Positions 34,424-43,273 of a stretch of DNA of 61,019 bases are shown in pieces. The DNA is taken from the NCBI RefSeq assembly GCF_016765695.1, contig NZ_JAETGO010000004.1, forward strand, positions 1 through 61,019, read 5' to 3'. Made by a program: the position numbers and the translations under genes. The notes under the pieces were generated by a model. It was not told the DNA's origin and searched no databases. It saw only the letters and a program-made list of their open reading frames with translations. The stretch's first letter is position 1. Every line of letters starts with the position of its first letter. This DNA is from Sporosalibacterium faouarense (lineage in GTDB: Bacteria > Bacillota > Clostridia > Tissierellales > VENL01).

Positions 34424-36604
34424 ATGGATTTAAAATCAATATTAAAAAAATATTTTGGATATGATGAATTTAGAAAAGGACAACAGGAATTGATAGAGGC
34501 AACTGTTAATGGTAGAGACGTTTTAGGCATAATGCCCACAGGCGGCGGTAAGTCGTTATGCTATCAGTTACCAGCTATGGCCATTGATGGAGTAACAATA
34601 GTTGTATCTCCATTGATTTCTTTAATGAAGGATCAAGTGGATGCTTTAAATGAAATAGGTATAAGTGCTACCTATATAAACAGCACACAGACATATGAAG
34701 AATTAACAAATGTATTTAATGATATCTCAAGAGAAAAATATAAAATAGTTTATGTGGCACCGGAAAGGTTAAGTGTACCGTCCTTTCTTAATCTTATTAA
34801 ATATATAAAGATTTCTTTTATTGCAATTGATGAGGCCCATTGTATAAGTCAGTGGGGTCACGATTTTAGGCCAAGCTATTTAGAGATACCAAAATTTATA
34901 GAATCTATAAATCCTAGGCCACCAGTATCAGCCTTTACTGCTACAGCCACAAAACAGATAGTTGAAGAAATTAAACGTCTTATAGGACTAAACAATCCAG
35001 TGGAAGAAATAACAGGTTTTGATAGACCGAATCTATACTATCAAGTTTTAAAAGTAAGTAAGAAATTTAAGCATTTATTAGAGTATTTAAACTCTAGTTA
35101 TGAGGACCAATCTGGAATAATATACTGTGCTACTAGGAAAACAGTTGAGTCGGTGGCAAAAAAGTTAGAAGAAGAGGGTTTCTCAGCTGTAGCCTATCAT
35201 GGAGGTATGAGAGCCGAGGATAGGCAGAGAAATCAAGATGACTTTATATTAGGAAATAAGAAAATTATAGTTGCAACTAATGCATTTGGAATGGGGATAG
35301 ACAAGCCTGACGTAAGATTTGTTATCCATTACAATATGCCTAAAAATATGGAAGCCTATTACCAAGAAGCAGGAAGGGCAGGAAGAGACGGAGAAAAAAG
35401 TGATTGTATTCTAATGTATTCACCTGCAGATATTGTAAAGCAGAAACTAATTATTCAAAGTAATACTTTTGATGAAGGCAGACAAGAAATACTATATAAA
35501 AATCTTCAATATCTGATTGATTATTGTAATACTAATGATTGTCTTAGAAATGAAATACTAAATTATTTTGGGGAGAGGACAAACAAGGAAAATTGTCAAA
35601 ACTGCAGTAATTGTCTAGATGAATCTGAAATGGTAGATATAACAATAGAGGCTCAGAAAATATTGTCATGCATATACCGTTTAAATCAAAGGTATGGAGT
35701 TAATACAGTTATTCAGGTCTTAAGGGGTTCAAGAAATAAAAGATTATTGGAAGCTAGACTTGATAATGTATCAACCTATGGAATAATGAAGGACTACAGC
35801 AATCATGTGATTAGAGAGATAATAATGACTCTAACCTCAAAAGGATATGCTCAAATAACTGCTGATAAATATCCAATACTCAAGTTAACTGAAAAATCAA
35901 AGATGATACTTAAGGGAAAGACTCAAGTATTTCATAAAAAGGACTTAATTCATAATAAGGCAGATGTAGATAAAAAAGATATGAAGAGTGATAGTTCAGT
36001 TTCATCCTATGATAAAGGGTTATTTGAGGAACTAAGGGAATTAAGGTTGGAAAGAGCAACAGAAAAAGGGGTACCACCATATGTTATTTTCCATGATAGA
36101 GCATTAAAGGAAATGGCAGCATATATCCCTAAAGACAAAGAGTCTTTCTTAGAGATAAAGGGTGTTGGAGATAAAAAATATGAAAGTTATGGAGAAGAGT
36201 TTATTAAATTGATTGAGGAATATTGTAAAATAAATGATATTAAGCCATTAGGTAATAGAAATAAAAATAATCAATCAATGAGTGAAGTTTTGGATAGTAA
36301 CAATCCAAATTTAGATAGATATGAATTAACATATAATCTTTATTTAAAAGATATATCATTACAAGAGATATCTGAAAAAAGAGGATTTACAAAGGCAACT
36401 ATTATTAAGCATTTAAAAAGATGTGAAGATAAAGGTAAAGATGTTAACTGGTCAAAATTCATAGATGATATGGAAATAGAAGAAATGATAATAGATAAAA
36501 TAGAAGAATTAGGGAATGAAAGTTTAAAGACTATAAAAGATGCGTTACCAGAAAATATAACATATGAAGATATACACTTAGTTATTTATAAACATAATAT
36601 ATAG
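34424..36604 (+). CDS. recQ: ATP-dependent DNA helicase RecQ
   Basis: A 726-residue 3'-5' DNA helicase for recombinational repair. Visible domains: SF2 helicase core with Walker A PTGGGKSLC (about 38-46) and IDEAHCISQWGHDFRPSY (about 139-156); motif VI QEAGRAGRDG (about 317-326); a four-cysteine zinc site (CNTNDC, then CQNCSNC, about 368-400); a winged-helix RQC domain; an HRDC domain (about 540-610); and a C-terminal HTH_40-type region (about 630-720). ATG at 34424 follows GAGGTGTG; an upstream TTG at 34406 is rejected. It diverges from the Fur-controlled unit. All key motifs are intact. Confidence 0.94.
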   Translation: MDLKSILKKYFGYDEFRKGQQELIEATVNGRDVLGIMPTGGGKSLCYQLPAMAIDGVTIVVSPLISLMKDQVDALNEIGISATYINSTQTYEELTNVFNDISREKYKIVYVAPERLSVPSFLNLIKYIKISFIAIDEAHCISQWGHDFRPSYLEIPKFIESINPRPPVSAFTATATKQIVEEIKRLIGLNNPVEEITGFDRPNLYYQVLKVSKKFKHLLEYLNSSYEDQSGIIYCATRKTVESVAKKLEEEGFSAVAYHGGMRAEDRQRNQDDFILGNKKIIVATNAFGMGIDKPDVRFVIHYNMPKNMEAYYQEAGRAGRDGEKSDCILMYSPADIVKQKLIIQSNTFDEGRQEILYKNLQYLIDYCNTNDCLRNEILNYFGERTNKENCQNCSNCLDESEMVDITIEAQKILSCIYRLNQRYGVNTVIQVLRGSRNKRLLEARLDNVSTYGIMKDYSNHVIREIIMTLTSKGYAQITADKYPILKLTEKSKMILKGKTQVFHKKDLIHNKADVDKKDMKSDSSVSSYDKGLFEELRELRLERATEKGVPPYVIFHDRALKEMAAYIPKDKESFLEIKGVGDKKYESYGEEFIKLIEEYCKINDIKPLGNRNKNNQSMSEVLDSNNPNLDRYELTYNLYLKDISLQEISEKRGFTKATIIKHLKRCEDKGKDVNWSKFIDDMEIEEMIIDKIEELGNESLKTIKDALPENITYEDIHLVIYKHNI

Positions 36605-36820
36605 TTTAGTTGGAGATATGTTGATTTTAACTTATAGATTAATAATATGACAAATTAATTTGAAGCAATTGGTAGGATGATTCTTCCTAAGAGATATTTA
36701 AAAGAGGATTCTAATAGTTTATATAGAAAATCAAATATGTAGGAAAATAAATATAATTATGAAATCAAACTAAGAAATTTAGTCAGGATATTTTGGGGAG
36801 TTATGATAAAGGAGAAGAAT

Positions 36821-37588
36821 ATGATTAAGAATAAATTTTTAATGGCTTTAATTATAGTATTATTATGTTTTTTTATAATATTATTGATAAATTGGGCTCC
36901 GAGTAGTAGTACATTGGACAATAATATTGATAAAGTAAAGGTTGATGAAGAAAAAGTACATAGCATAAATCACAATAAAGTTTTTCAAGAAATGTTTCCA
37001 AATAGCCAATATCCATATGGAGAATTTGAAGCTATTGACAACAATATAATTAGAATGTATAGAGATGATAAGAATCACTACGATGATTTTTCTATAGAGA
37101 ATATTATTTATGATAAGTTTATAGAGAGTAAGAATGAATATTTAGTAATCATTAGAAAGCTCAATACTAGTCACCAAGAGGGACTTTACAAGGTATTCAT
37201 GGGAATCTTTGATTTAGAAACTAATACGCTTATAAGTCCTGTTCATGATATTAGTTCAGATCAAGGTGACTTTGGATTTTTTAAGGGTAAGGAAAAAACC
37301 TACATTATGTTTGTCGGAAGTACAACTTATAATGGATGGGAAGAGTACTATGGTGATTTATATGACGTAACTAGAAATGATTGGAAAAATGTTTTGCCTA
37401 AGGATAATAAATTTTGGGAGAATAAAAGAGCTCTAATCTCCAAGGATGGACTTATTATATATAAGAGAGAAATTGTAGGAAGGGATAATGGAGCAGTTAT
37501 ACCAGATTATAGGTTTGTTTATGATTATGAAATGATATGGGATGAATTAAAATCTAACTTTACTATTGAGAAAAACAAGAAAATATAA
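36821..37588 (+). CDS. Membrane-anchored extracellular hypothetical protein
   Basis: The 255-residue protein has one N-terminal hydrophobic helix (about 7-26) and then a long soluble part rich in aromatic and charged residues, with no cysteines or lipobox. No family is recognised; the repeated strand-turn pattern (KEKTYIMFVGSTTYNGWEEY region) suggests a beta-rich exported domain. The start is ATG 36821, seven bases after AAAGGAG; an ATG at 36803 lies before this site. It stands alone between recQ and an alkyltransferase-like gene, with 217 featureless bases upstream. Confidence 0.6.
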   Translation: MIKNKFLMALIIVLLCFFIILLINWAPSSSTLDNNIDKVKVDEEKVHSINHNKVFQEMFPNSQYPYGEFEAIDNNIIRMYRDDKNHYDDFSIENIIYDKFIESKNEYLVIIRKLNTSHQEGLYKVFMGIFDLETNTLISPVHDISSDQGDFGFFKGKEKTYIMFVGSTTYNGWEEYYGDLYDVTRNDWKNVLPKDNKFWENKRALISKDGLIIYKREIVGRDNGAVIPDYRFVYDYEMIWDELKSNFTIEKNKKI

Positions 37589-37626
37589 AAGTAACAAGAA
37601 AGTAATGTTAGAAAGAAGGGATATAA

Positions 37627-37941
37627 ATGACAGCATTTACAGCAAAGGTAATAAAAATCATAAAAAATATTCCCAAAGGAAAGGTAATGACCTATGGTCA
37701 AATTGCTGCTGAAGCAGGCAGTCCTAGAGGTGCAAGGCAGGTGGTAAGGGTATTACATTCTATGAGTGATAAATATCAGCTGCCCTGGCATAGGGTTGTA
37801 AATAGAAATGGAGAAATATCTCTAAAAGGCGAGAACTACCATATTCAAAAGCAGCTTTTAGATGAAGAGGGAGTTTGTTTTAGGGATGGGAGGATAGATT
37901 TGGGGAGATATTTAAATAGAAGTTATAATTTGCTAAATTAG
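37627..37941 (+). CDS. Alkyltransferase-like protein (ATL, MGMT family without the acceptor cysteine)
   Basis: The 104-residue protein is the DNA-binding half of O6-alkylguanine-DNA alkyltransferase: IPKGKVMTYGQIAAEAG (about 15-31), GARQVVRVL recognition helix and a PWHRVVNRNG motif (about 58-67). True MGMT enzymes have PCHR; here tryptophan replaces the alkyl-accepting cysteine, as in E. coli YbaZ/ATL1. It should therefore bind alkylated guanine and flag it for nucleotide excision repair rather than repair it. GAAAGAAGGG lies before the ATG. Confidence 0.9.
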   Translation: MTAFTAKVIKIIKNIPKGKVMTYGQIAAEAGSPRGARQVVRVLHSMSDKYQLPWHRVVNRNGEISLKGENYHIQKQLLDEEGVCFRDGRIDLGRYLNRSYNLLN

Positions 37942-37973
37942 CAATTAGTCACGGAGTTTTCCTAGACCTTATT

Positions 37974-38207
37974 TTACATGGTAATAGCACTTAAAAAATA
38001 GAGTACAATAATTAGCACACAAATAATTATTCCAATAATCGAAGTGAGTTTAGCAAACTCGATAGCTTCTTTACTTGGTTCAAGATCTTCATTCTTAAAC
38101 TGCCATCTACGACCAAATTTTATAAATTTTTCTGGATACTTTATTTGATAAACAAGCAAAACTATCATAGGTAAGAAAACCATAAACACTACTATGAAAC
38201 CTGCCAT
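37974..38207 (-). CDS. Small membrane protein, DUF6199-like
   Basis: A 77-residue protein with helices at about 3-21 and 52-74, joined by a loop with KFGRRWQFKNEDLEPSKEA (about 30-48). The RWxFK...EPS pattern resembles DUF6199 membrane proteins of Firmicutes; function is unknown. On the reverse strand AAGGGGG precedes the ATG. It converges with the ATL gene. Confidence 0.6.
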   Translation of the reverse strand: MAGFIVVFMVFLPMIVLLVYQIKYPEKFIKFGRRWQFKNEDLEPSKEAIEFAKLTSIIGIIICVLIIVLYFLSAITM

Positions 38208-38470
38208 TTTAATCCCCCTTAAATATTTAATAATTTCAATTAAGCAAAACTTGTTTTAAAATTCTAACATTATCTATCCTTAAAATCTCATATATGAGTA
38301 AGGCTATATCTAGTTGTGCATATGTTAATATTTTACTATATGTAAATCATATCATACATAACTATAAATGATGTGGAATTTTATGGAATAATCTAGTATG
38401 CTTGAATTGAGAAGGAGAATATTTCTTTTGTGCAACAAAGCCATATTAAAAATAAGGTGTTGATTATTTT

Positions 38471-38704
38471 ATGTATACGAAAAAAGCAAGAACAATTCTA
38501 ATTATACTTACCCTTGCGGTAACTATTTTAGCTCTATTAAATCTTGACAATAAACTTTTTGTGACTTTACCAATATTAATAGCGATAATGATACAAACCT
38601 ATTCAATCTTAAAGAATAAAAATAGTAAAAAGCTAGATATATTAATGATTTTACCATTGATATTAGCAGTTGTAGTTCTTGTTGTTTCTCATTTTAATAA
38701 TTAA
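38471..38704 (+). CDS. Small membrane protein, hypothetical
   Basis: A 77-residue protein with two or three hydrophobic segments (about 8-24, 28-45, 54-74) and a basic KNKNSKK loop. No family is recognised. The ribosome site is weak (AAGGTGTTGAT, about 15 bases upstream). A strong terminator directly downstream supports it being transcribed. Confidence 0.45.
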   Translation: MYTKKARTILIILTLAVTILALLNLDNKLFVTLPILIAIMIQTYSILKNKNSKKLDILMILPLILAVVVLVVSHFNN

Positions 38705-38714
38705 ATTTAAAAAA

Positions 38715-38748
38715 GGCTTTCAGAGAATAAAATCTGAAAGCTTTTTTT
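38715..38748 (+). terminator. Intrinsic terminator
   Basis: Stem GCTTTCAGA / TCTGAAAGC (38716-38724, 38733-38741) followed by seven T. Confidence 0.85.
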
Positions 38749-38968
38749 AAAATGAAACAATAGACCTAATATTATGATTCTACTCTTCTTTACTTAAGGC
38801 TCTCATATGTTTTCAATGTGTAACAATTTCCTGTATTTTTAAAGAATAATAGATTGTCATAGATAAATATAATTTTAAATCTTTCTGTTTTACTATATTA
38901 AATATTAATTCATTGTTTGGTAATTTTTGTTAAATTTGTACAACATATATAATTAAAAAGAAAGAAAT

Positions 38969-39195
38969 TTATAAAAAAATGTCAATACCATTAATAAAAA
39001 AAGCAATTAAGGGTTCAAGAATTCTTATATATTGATGTTTATGTATTTCATCAGTAAGGATAACGGTTATGAGTTGTGTTATTCCAGCTAATAATAGATC
39101 AGCATGAAGAGTTTTTTTATTTTTAGTTTTATGTCTGTAATGCAGAAACTTTCTTTAAAGTGATTAACCGATTGTTCCAGGATAGAATCTTAACA
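38969..39195 (-). pseudogene. Remnant of a TetR-like regulator C-terminus
   Basis: On the reverse strand a frame ending at 38969 encodes an alpha-helical tail (LHADLLLAGITQLITVILTD and EIHKHQYIRILEPLIAFFI). A second frame just upstream (about 39150-39192, DSILEQSVNHFKESF) continues it after a frameshift. The amphipathic helices resemble C-terminal domains of TetR-type regulators, but the DNA-binding part cannot be traced. The rest of the 1.1-kb stretch from 38749 to 39792 has no gene, only two large hairpins. Confidence 0.35.
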
Positions 39196-39366
39196 TAGGA
39201 TGTATTTAAATACTTTTTGTTGGTTGTACTATGTTTTATATATTTAAATAAGACCTTGTTTAAGTTCTCCTGTTTTTATTTTAGCATCACCCCTTTGATT
39301 TCAAGGGAATTTAGAGTTTTTGTAGATGAAATAATAGTTGTATAGGAGAAAAAAATTTAATTATGA

Positions 39367-39416
39367 TAAAAAGTATGCATCGAGATTCCTGTGGGATTTC
39401 GGTGCATACTTTTTAT
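39367..39416. terminator. Large bidirectional terminator-like hairpin
   Basis: AAAAAGTATGCATCGA (about 39368-39383) pairs with TCGGTGCATACTTTTT (about 39400-39415), one G-T pair in 16, with A-rich and T-rich flanks. It probably terminated the decayed neighbour genes. Confidence 0.65.
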
Positions 39417-39611
39417 TGACAAGAGATTTGAAATATTTTCTAAAGATATTTGTATTAAATGCTTCAGTTAACTAAATACAATAAATTTCGATATGGATTT
39501 TGTTAAATAAAAATTGTATTATTTATATATAATAATAGACAAATGTTCTTAAATAGCAAACATAAATGAAGATTATAAGTACTAAAAACACATTATATTA
39601 TTTACTAATAG

Positions 39612-39668
39612 AAATAACAATTACTAAATTTAATTATTGAATATAATTAAATTTAGTAATTGTTATTT
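39612..39668. repeat. Perfect 26-bp inverted repeat with five-base loop
   Basis: Arms 39612-39637 and 39643-39668 are exact reverse complements around TGAAT, and consist almost only of A and T. There is no nearby gene end on either strand. It could be a hairpin-type miniature element, a relic terminator or a structured regulatory site. Confidence 0.8.
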
Positions 39669-39792
39669 AGGGACTATATTTGATATTTTAATAAGTAGAA
39701 TATAAGGAAAACGATTGCTTAACATTAAAATGATATTTTATAAAACTAATTTGAATTTTTATGTTAAAGAAAAAAATTGAAAGGAGGGTTTT

Positions 39793-40426
39793 ATGTATAA
39801 TTATCACGAAGGATATCAAAGAGTGTTGGGACCAGATATTGACGGACTAGATGACAAAGTAAATAGAATAACAATGTGTTCCATAGAAAGATATCCTTAA
39901 TCTATCAGGAGAGACTATAATAGTTACTAGCAGTGTTATAGGATTGGGACCATGTGTAGTTAATAGATCAGTATAAGCAGGAGCAAATATTGTAACTGTT
40001 GACGTTTCAGTAGAATTTACCACAAATGAATTTGGGGGAATTGACATATTAGTTAGTAATGCGTAAATATGGAATTATAAAATATTATCACAAACAACAG
40101 AAAAATTTTATCACATAATAATTAATGTTAATTTGAAAGGTGCTATGTTTTTGATAAAAGAAGTTGTAAATAAAATGAAAATTCAAAGTAAAGGTAGAAA
40201 AATAATAAACGCAGTCTCTGTTGCAGAACTTTCTGAAGAAGCTATTCCTGTAATGTATAATTATGTAGCATCTAGGTCAGGTTTAATTACTTTAACAAAT
40301 TTTTTTATAAAAAGATTTAAAACTACAAGGGATAAATATAAATTGTGTTATTCCAGGGGGACTATAACTCCAAGAGCAATAAATACCCTTGTAATTGAAA
40401 AAGTTAAAGGAATAGTAAAAAAATAG
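39793..40426 (+). pseudogene. Broken short-chain dehydrogenase/reductase
   Basis: A good ribosome site (AAGGAGGG) and ATG at 39793 open a frame that stops after 35 codons. Shifted frames then continue with LSGETIIVTSSVIGLG (a damaged cofactor-binding loop), FGGIDILVSNA (the conserved NNAG region), NVNLKGAMFLIKEVV and a catalytic-type YNYVASRSGLITLTN (Y-x3-K altered to Y-x3-R). There are in-frame stops near 39975 and 40063, at least one frameshift, and about 50 residues missing in the middle. It is no longer able to make an enzyme. It lies directly upstream of an intact OFA-type transporter, with which it may once have formed an operon. Confidence 0.75.
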
Positions 40427-40437
40427 GGGGAGAAAAT

Positions 40438-41691
40438 ATGGAAAATAGAGCTCGTAACACTTTTATTGGAGCTATTATAATGACAATATGTTCGATTGGT
40501 TCTTATATGGCTATACCTGTTTATATAGTACCGCTTATGGAAAAATTAAAAGTTGGAGTTGGGCAAATAACACTAATGTTTACTTTTGCTGCAGCTGGAA
40601 GCTTAGCAACATCCTTACTAATGGGAACATTGGTAAAAAAGTTTAGTATTAAAAAGCTTGTTATGATAGCAGGAATATTAATAGGTAGTTTTTTTATAGT
40701 ATTAGGGTATTCCAATAGTATCTTAATTATTTATGCACTAGCGGTATTGTTTGGATTTAGTACTATAGTAGGAGGTTTTGCCACTGCACAAACAGAAATT
40801 AATTGGTGGTATGCAACAGGAACTGGAAAGCGAATAGGGTATTTAAGTACTGCTGTAGGACTTGGTGGAATGGTATTTCCCGTAGCAGTAGCTAAGCTTA
40901 TAGAGATATTTGGTTTGCGAATTGCAGCATCTGGACAAGGGATTTTTATTGGAGGCATAATCATACTGATTGGCGTATTTGTATTATCTGAAGAACCAGA
41001 TAAATACGGTCTTAAGCCTGTAGGTTATGAAGAAAATGAAGAATTAAATAAAAAAGAAAATACAAGTGGACAGACAAAGTCTAGTCTTACTATAAAACAA
41101 ATAGCTACTAAGCCACAATTCTGGTTCATACTAATTTCGATTGTATTGATTTCTACAGCTAGTACAGGATTTAATAATAATGCTTCAGCTTTATATCAAA
41201 GCAAGGGTATAGATGCAGTAAAAGCAGCACTATTGATATCTATTATGAGCGGTGTTAATTTTATTACAGCACCATTGTATGGTATCCTCATGGATAAAAT
41301 AGGATATATTAAGGCAACAACACTTTATGGATTAATAGTAGCTGGTATATTTTTCGGTTCAACACTCCTATATGGCTTCGTAGGAGGAGTTATCATAGCA
41401 GCATTGATGGCATTCAAGACATTTAATAGTATGCTTGGACCAATTACATTACCAAAACTATTTGGGCGTAAAGAGGCTGCAAGTCTAGTCGGTTTTACAA
41501 CTGCAGCCCAAAGTGTTGGAACAATGATAGGAGCACCTTTAGCAGGTTTTATGTTTGATGCAACAGGTACATATGACACATGGATGATTACTGGTGGGGT
41601 TTTGACTGTAGTTACTGTATTGCTTGTAATCATTGGTAATCGAAATAAGGGGGATGCAAACATAAAGCAACAGGCAAGAACAGCTGAATAA
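40438..41691 (+). CDS. MFS transporter, oxalate/formate antiporter (OFA) type
   Basis: The 417-residue protein has 12 predicted membrane helices and a cytoplasmic loop of charged residues between helices 6 and 7 (about 185-220). The N-terminal pattern and the NWWYATGTGKRIG segment (about 122-134) fit the OFA family of organic-acid antiporters. The substrate is unknown. It lies 11 bases behind the broken dehydrogenase gene, with GGGGGAG as ribosome site, and appears intact. A 25-base palindrome follows the stop. Confidence 0.8.
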   Translation: MENRARNTFIGAIIMTICSIGSYMAIPVYIVPLMEKLKVGVGQITLMFTFAAAGSLATSLLMGTLVKKFSIKKLVMIAGILIGSFFIVLGYSNSILIIYALAVLFGFSTIVGGFATAQTEINWWYATGTGKRIGYLSTAVGLGGMVFPVAVAKLIEIFGLRIAASGQGIFIGGIIILIGVFVLSEEPDKYGLKPVGYEENEELNKKENTSGQTKSSLTIKQIATKPQFWFILISIVLISTASTGFNNNASALYQSKGIDAVKAALLISIMSGVNFITAPLYGILMDKIGYIKATTLYGLIVAGIFFGSTLLYGFVGGVIIAALMAFKTFNSMLGPITLPKLFGRKEAASLVGFTTAAQSVGTMIGAPLAGFMFDATGTYDTWMITGGVLTVVTVLLVIIGNRNKGDANIKQQARTAE

Positions 41692-41712
41692 ATAATTATT
41701 GAGTAAAACATA

Positions 41713-41737
41713 TATGAGGTGGGATTCCCACCTCATA
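41713..41737. terminator. Palindrome after the OFA transporter, terminator-like
   Basis: TATGAGGTGGGA and TCCCACCTCATA (41713-41724, 41726-41737) are perfect reverse complements around one T. There is no T tract, so termination is uncertain. Confidence 0.5.
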
Positions 41738-41790
41738 TTATAAATAGAGCAGATATTTCCTTTTTATTTCTCTTCTTAGATTTTCTATCT

Positions 41791-42048
41791 TTACCTTGCA
41801 TTAATCCACAATTCATCCGTTTCTTCAAGCGGTACTTTTGTTTCTTTGTCTCCAATTAACTTTACTTTCTTATCTAACTCAAATTCTCTATTCTCTTTTT
41901 CATTAATTCTTTCCCTTAAACTTCGTATTAAATTCCAAATTCCCTAAGACTTATGTTTTGCCATTTCAGTTACTTTATCTGTAGCTTTTCTATATACTTC
42001 ATTAATAGTAGAATAATAAGTATCTAATCTATATATAATAAATTGCAT
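41791..42048 (-). pseudogene. Amber-interrupted small hypothetical gene
   Basis: On the reverse strand an ATG at 42048 opens an 85-codon frame that is continuous except for one TAG at 41946-41944. The two parts (34 and 50 residues) both look coding: charged helices such as STINEVYRKATDKVTEMAKH and RSLRERINEKENREFELDKK. A good ribosome site is not seen. It is most simply a recently decayed gene; no family is recognised. Confidence 0.45.
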
Positions 42049-42127
42049 AAAATTGGTAGCAATAGTCAAAATTCTATTACACTTGTGATAAAATTAGAAC
42101 TATACAAGCCAATATGGAGGAGATATA

Positions 42128-42739
42128 ATGATGAAAAAGAAGATACTTTTTGGGACAACCAATCCATCTAAGCTTAACAGAATACGCAATATAGTTAGAG
42201 AATTACCCCTTAAAATTATTAGTTTAAAGGATTTAGATATTGAAATCGAGGCTGATGAAGATGGTAATGATGTACACGAAAACGCTTATCAAAAAGCTTT
42301 GACATACTATAAAGAAAGTAAAATTCCAACTGTATCTATAGACTCAGGGCTTTATATAGATAAATTTTCAGAGGACAAGCAGCCAGGAATATTTGTAAGA
42401 AGAATAAATGGTAAAAAAGCAACTGATGAAGAAATGTTTGAGTACTATAGAGATGAGTTAATAAAAGTAGGAGGGAAAAGCGAAGGGAAGTGGATATCAT
42501 CAATTACTTTTGTTTTAGACGAAGACAGAACTATTAAGCATGAAGTAATTGAAGAAAGACTTTTTATTGACAGACCCAGTCCAATAAAAAAGAAAGGATT
42601 ACCCTTGAGCAGTTTAGCCATAGATAAAACATTTAATAAATATGTATCTGAAATAACTGAGGAAGAGAGAACAAAGCTACAAGAAAAGACTGACAAAGAG
42701 ATATTTAATATGTTTAAGAAAGTTTCAGAAGAGATTTAA
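42128..42739 (+). CDS. HAM1/RdgB-like non-canonical purine NTP pyrophosphatase, divergent
   Basis: The 203-residue protein begins with ILFGTTNPSKLNRIRNIV (about 5-22), the nucleotide-binding signature of the HAM1 family, and has a SIDSGLYID motif (about 71-79) in place of the canonical DDSGLxVD. It should hydrolyse ITP/XTP-type or related NTPs to clean the pool. Divergence in the core loops may mean a different nucleotide. It is followed closely by a deformylase and a NUDIX gene, forming a small same-strand housecleaning group. GGAGGAG precedes the ATG. Confidence 0.8.
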   Translation: MMKKKILFGTTNPSKLNRIRNIVRELPLKIISLKDLDIEIEADEDGNDVHENAYQKALTYYKESKIPTVSIDSGLYIDKFSEDKQPGIFVRRINGKKATDEEMFEYYRDELIKVGGKSEGKWISSITFVLDEDRTIKHEVIEERLFIDRPSPIKKKGLPLSSLAIDKTFNKYVSEITEEERTKLQEKTDKEIFNMFKKVSEEI

Positions 42740-42750
42740 AAAGGGGGAAT

Positions 42751-43245
42751 ATGATGTCAATTAAGAAAATATTATTACTAGGAAATCCTCAATTGTATAA
42801 GGTATCGGAAGAAGTACATAGAGAAGAGCTAGATAATATAAAAAGAATAGTCCAAAACTTACATGACACCATGATGGAATTTAGAAGAAAATATGGTGTA
42901 GGTAGAGCAATAGCTGCGCCACAAATAGGTGAAATGAAAAGAGTAATATATATGAATATAGAGAATCCAGAGGTTTTTATTAATCCTAAAATGATTTTTG
43001 AGGATGACGATACTATTGAATTGTGGGACGATTGCATGAGCTTTCCTCAGCTTATTGTAAAGGTAAAAAGATATAAGAAAGCTCGAATAGAATATAGGGA
43101 TTTGGAATGGAACAAGAAGGCCATGGAGTTAGAAGGAGATTTGGCAGAGCTATTACAGCATGAATATGATCACCTTGATGGTATTTTAGCAGTGGCTAGG
43201 GCTATTAACGATAAATCTTTTGCAATAAAAAACCATGAAGAATAG
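42751..43245 (+). CDS. def: Peptide deformylase, off-consensus
   Basis: The 164-residue protein has the three deformylase motifs in order, with deviations: GVGRAIAAPQIG (about 49-60) instead of GxGLAAPQ, WDDCMSFP (about 91-98) instead of EGCLS, and the intact metal site QHEYDHLDG (about 134-142). The metal ligands Cys and two His and the catalytic Glu are present, so it is probably active, perhaps as a second deformylase with altered substrate preference. It follows the HAM1-like gene by 11 bases and precedes the NUDIX gene by 28. Confidence 0.85.
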   Translation: MMSIKKILLLGNPQLYKVSEEVHREELDNIKRIVQNLHDTMMEFRRKYGVGRAIAAPQIGEMKRVIYMNIENPEVFINPKMIFEDDDTIELWDDCMSFPQLIVKVKRYKKARIEYRDLEWNKKAMELEGDLAELLQHEYDHLDGILAVARAINDKSFAIKNHEE

Positions 43246-43273
43246 ATGAAGGCTAGTAAAGGGGCGTTAGAAA

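Noticed and set aside
39612-39668. AT-rich palindrome as a CRISPR repeat
   Set aside because: Only one copy is present, with no spacers and no cas genes in the window.
40133-40426. The 97-codon frame as a stand-alone protein
   Set aside because: It is only the C-terminal part of a broken short-chain dehydrogenase; the cofactor-binding half lies upstream in other frames.
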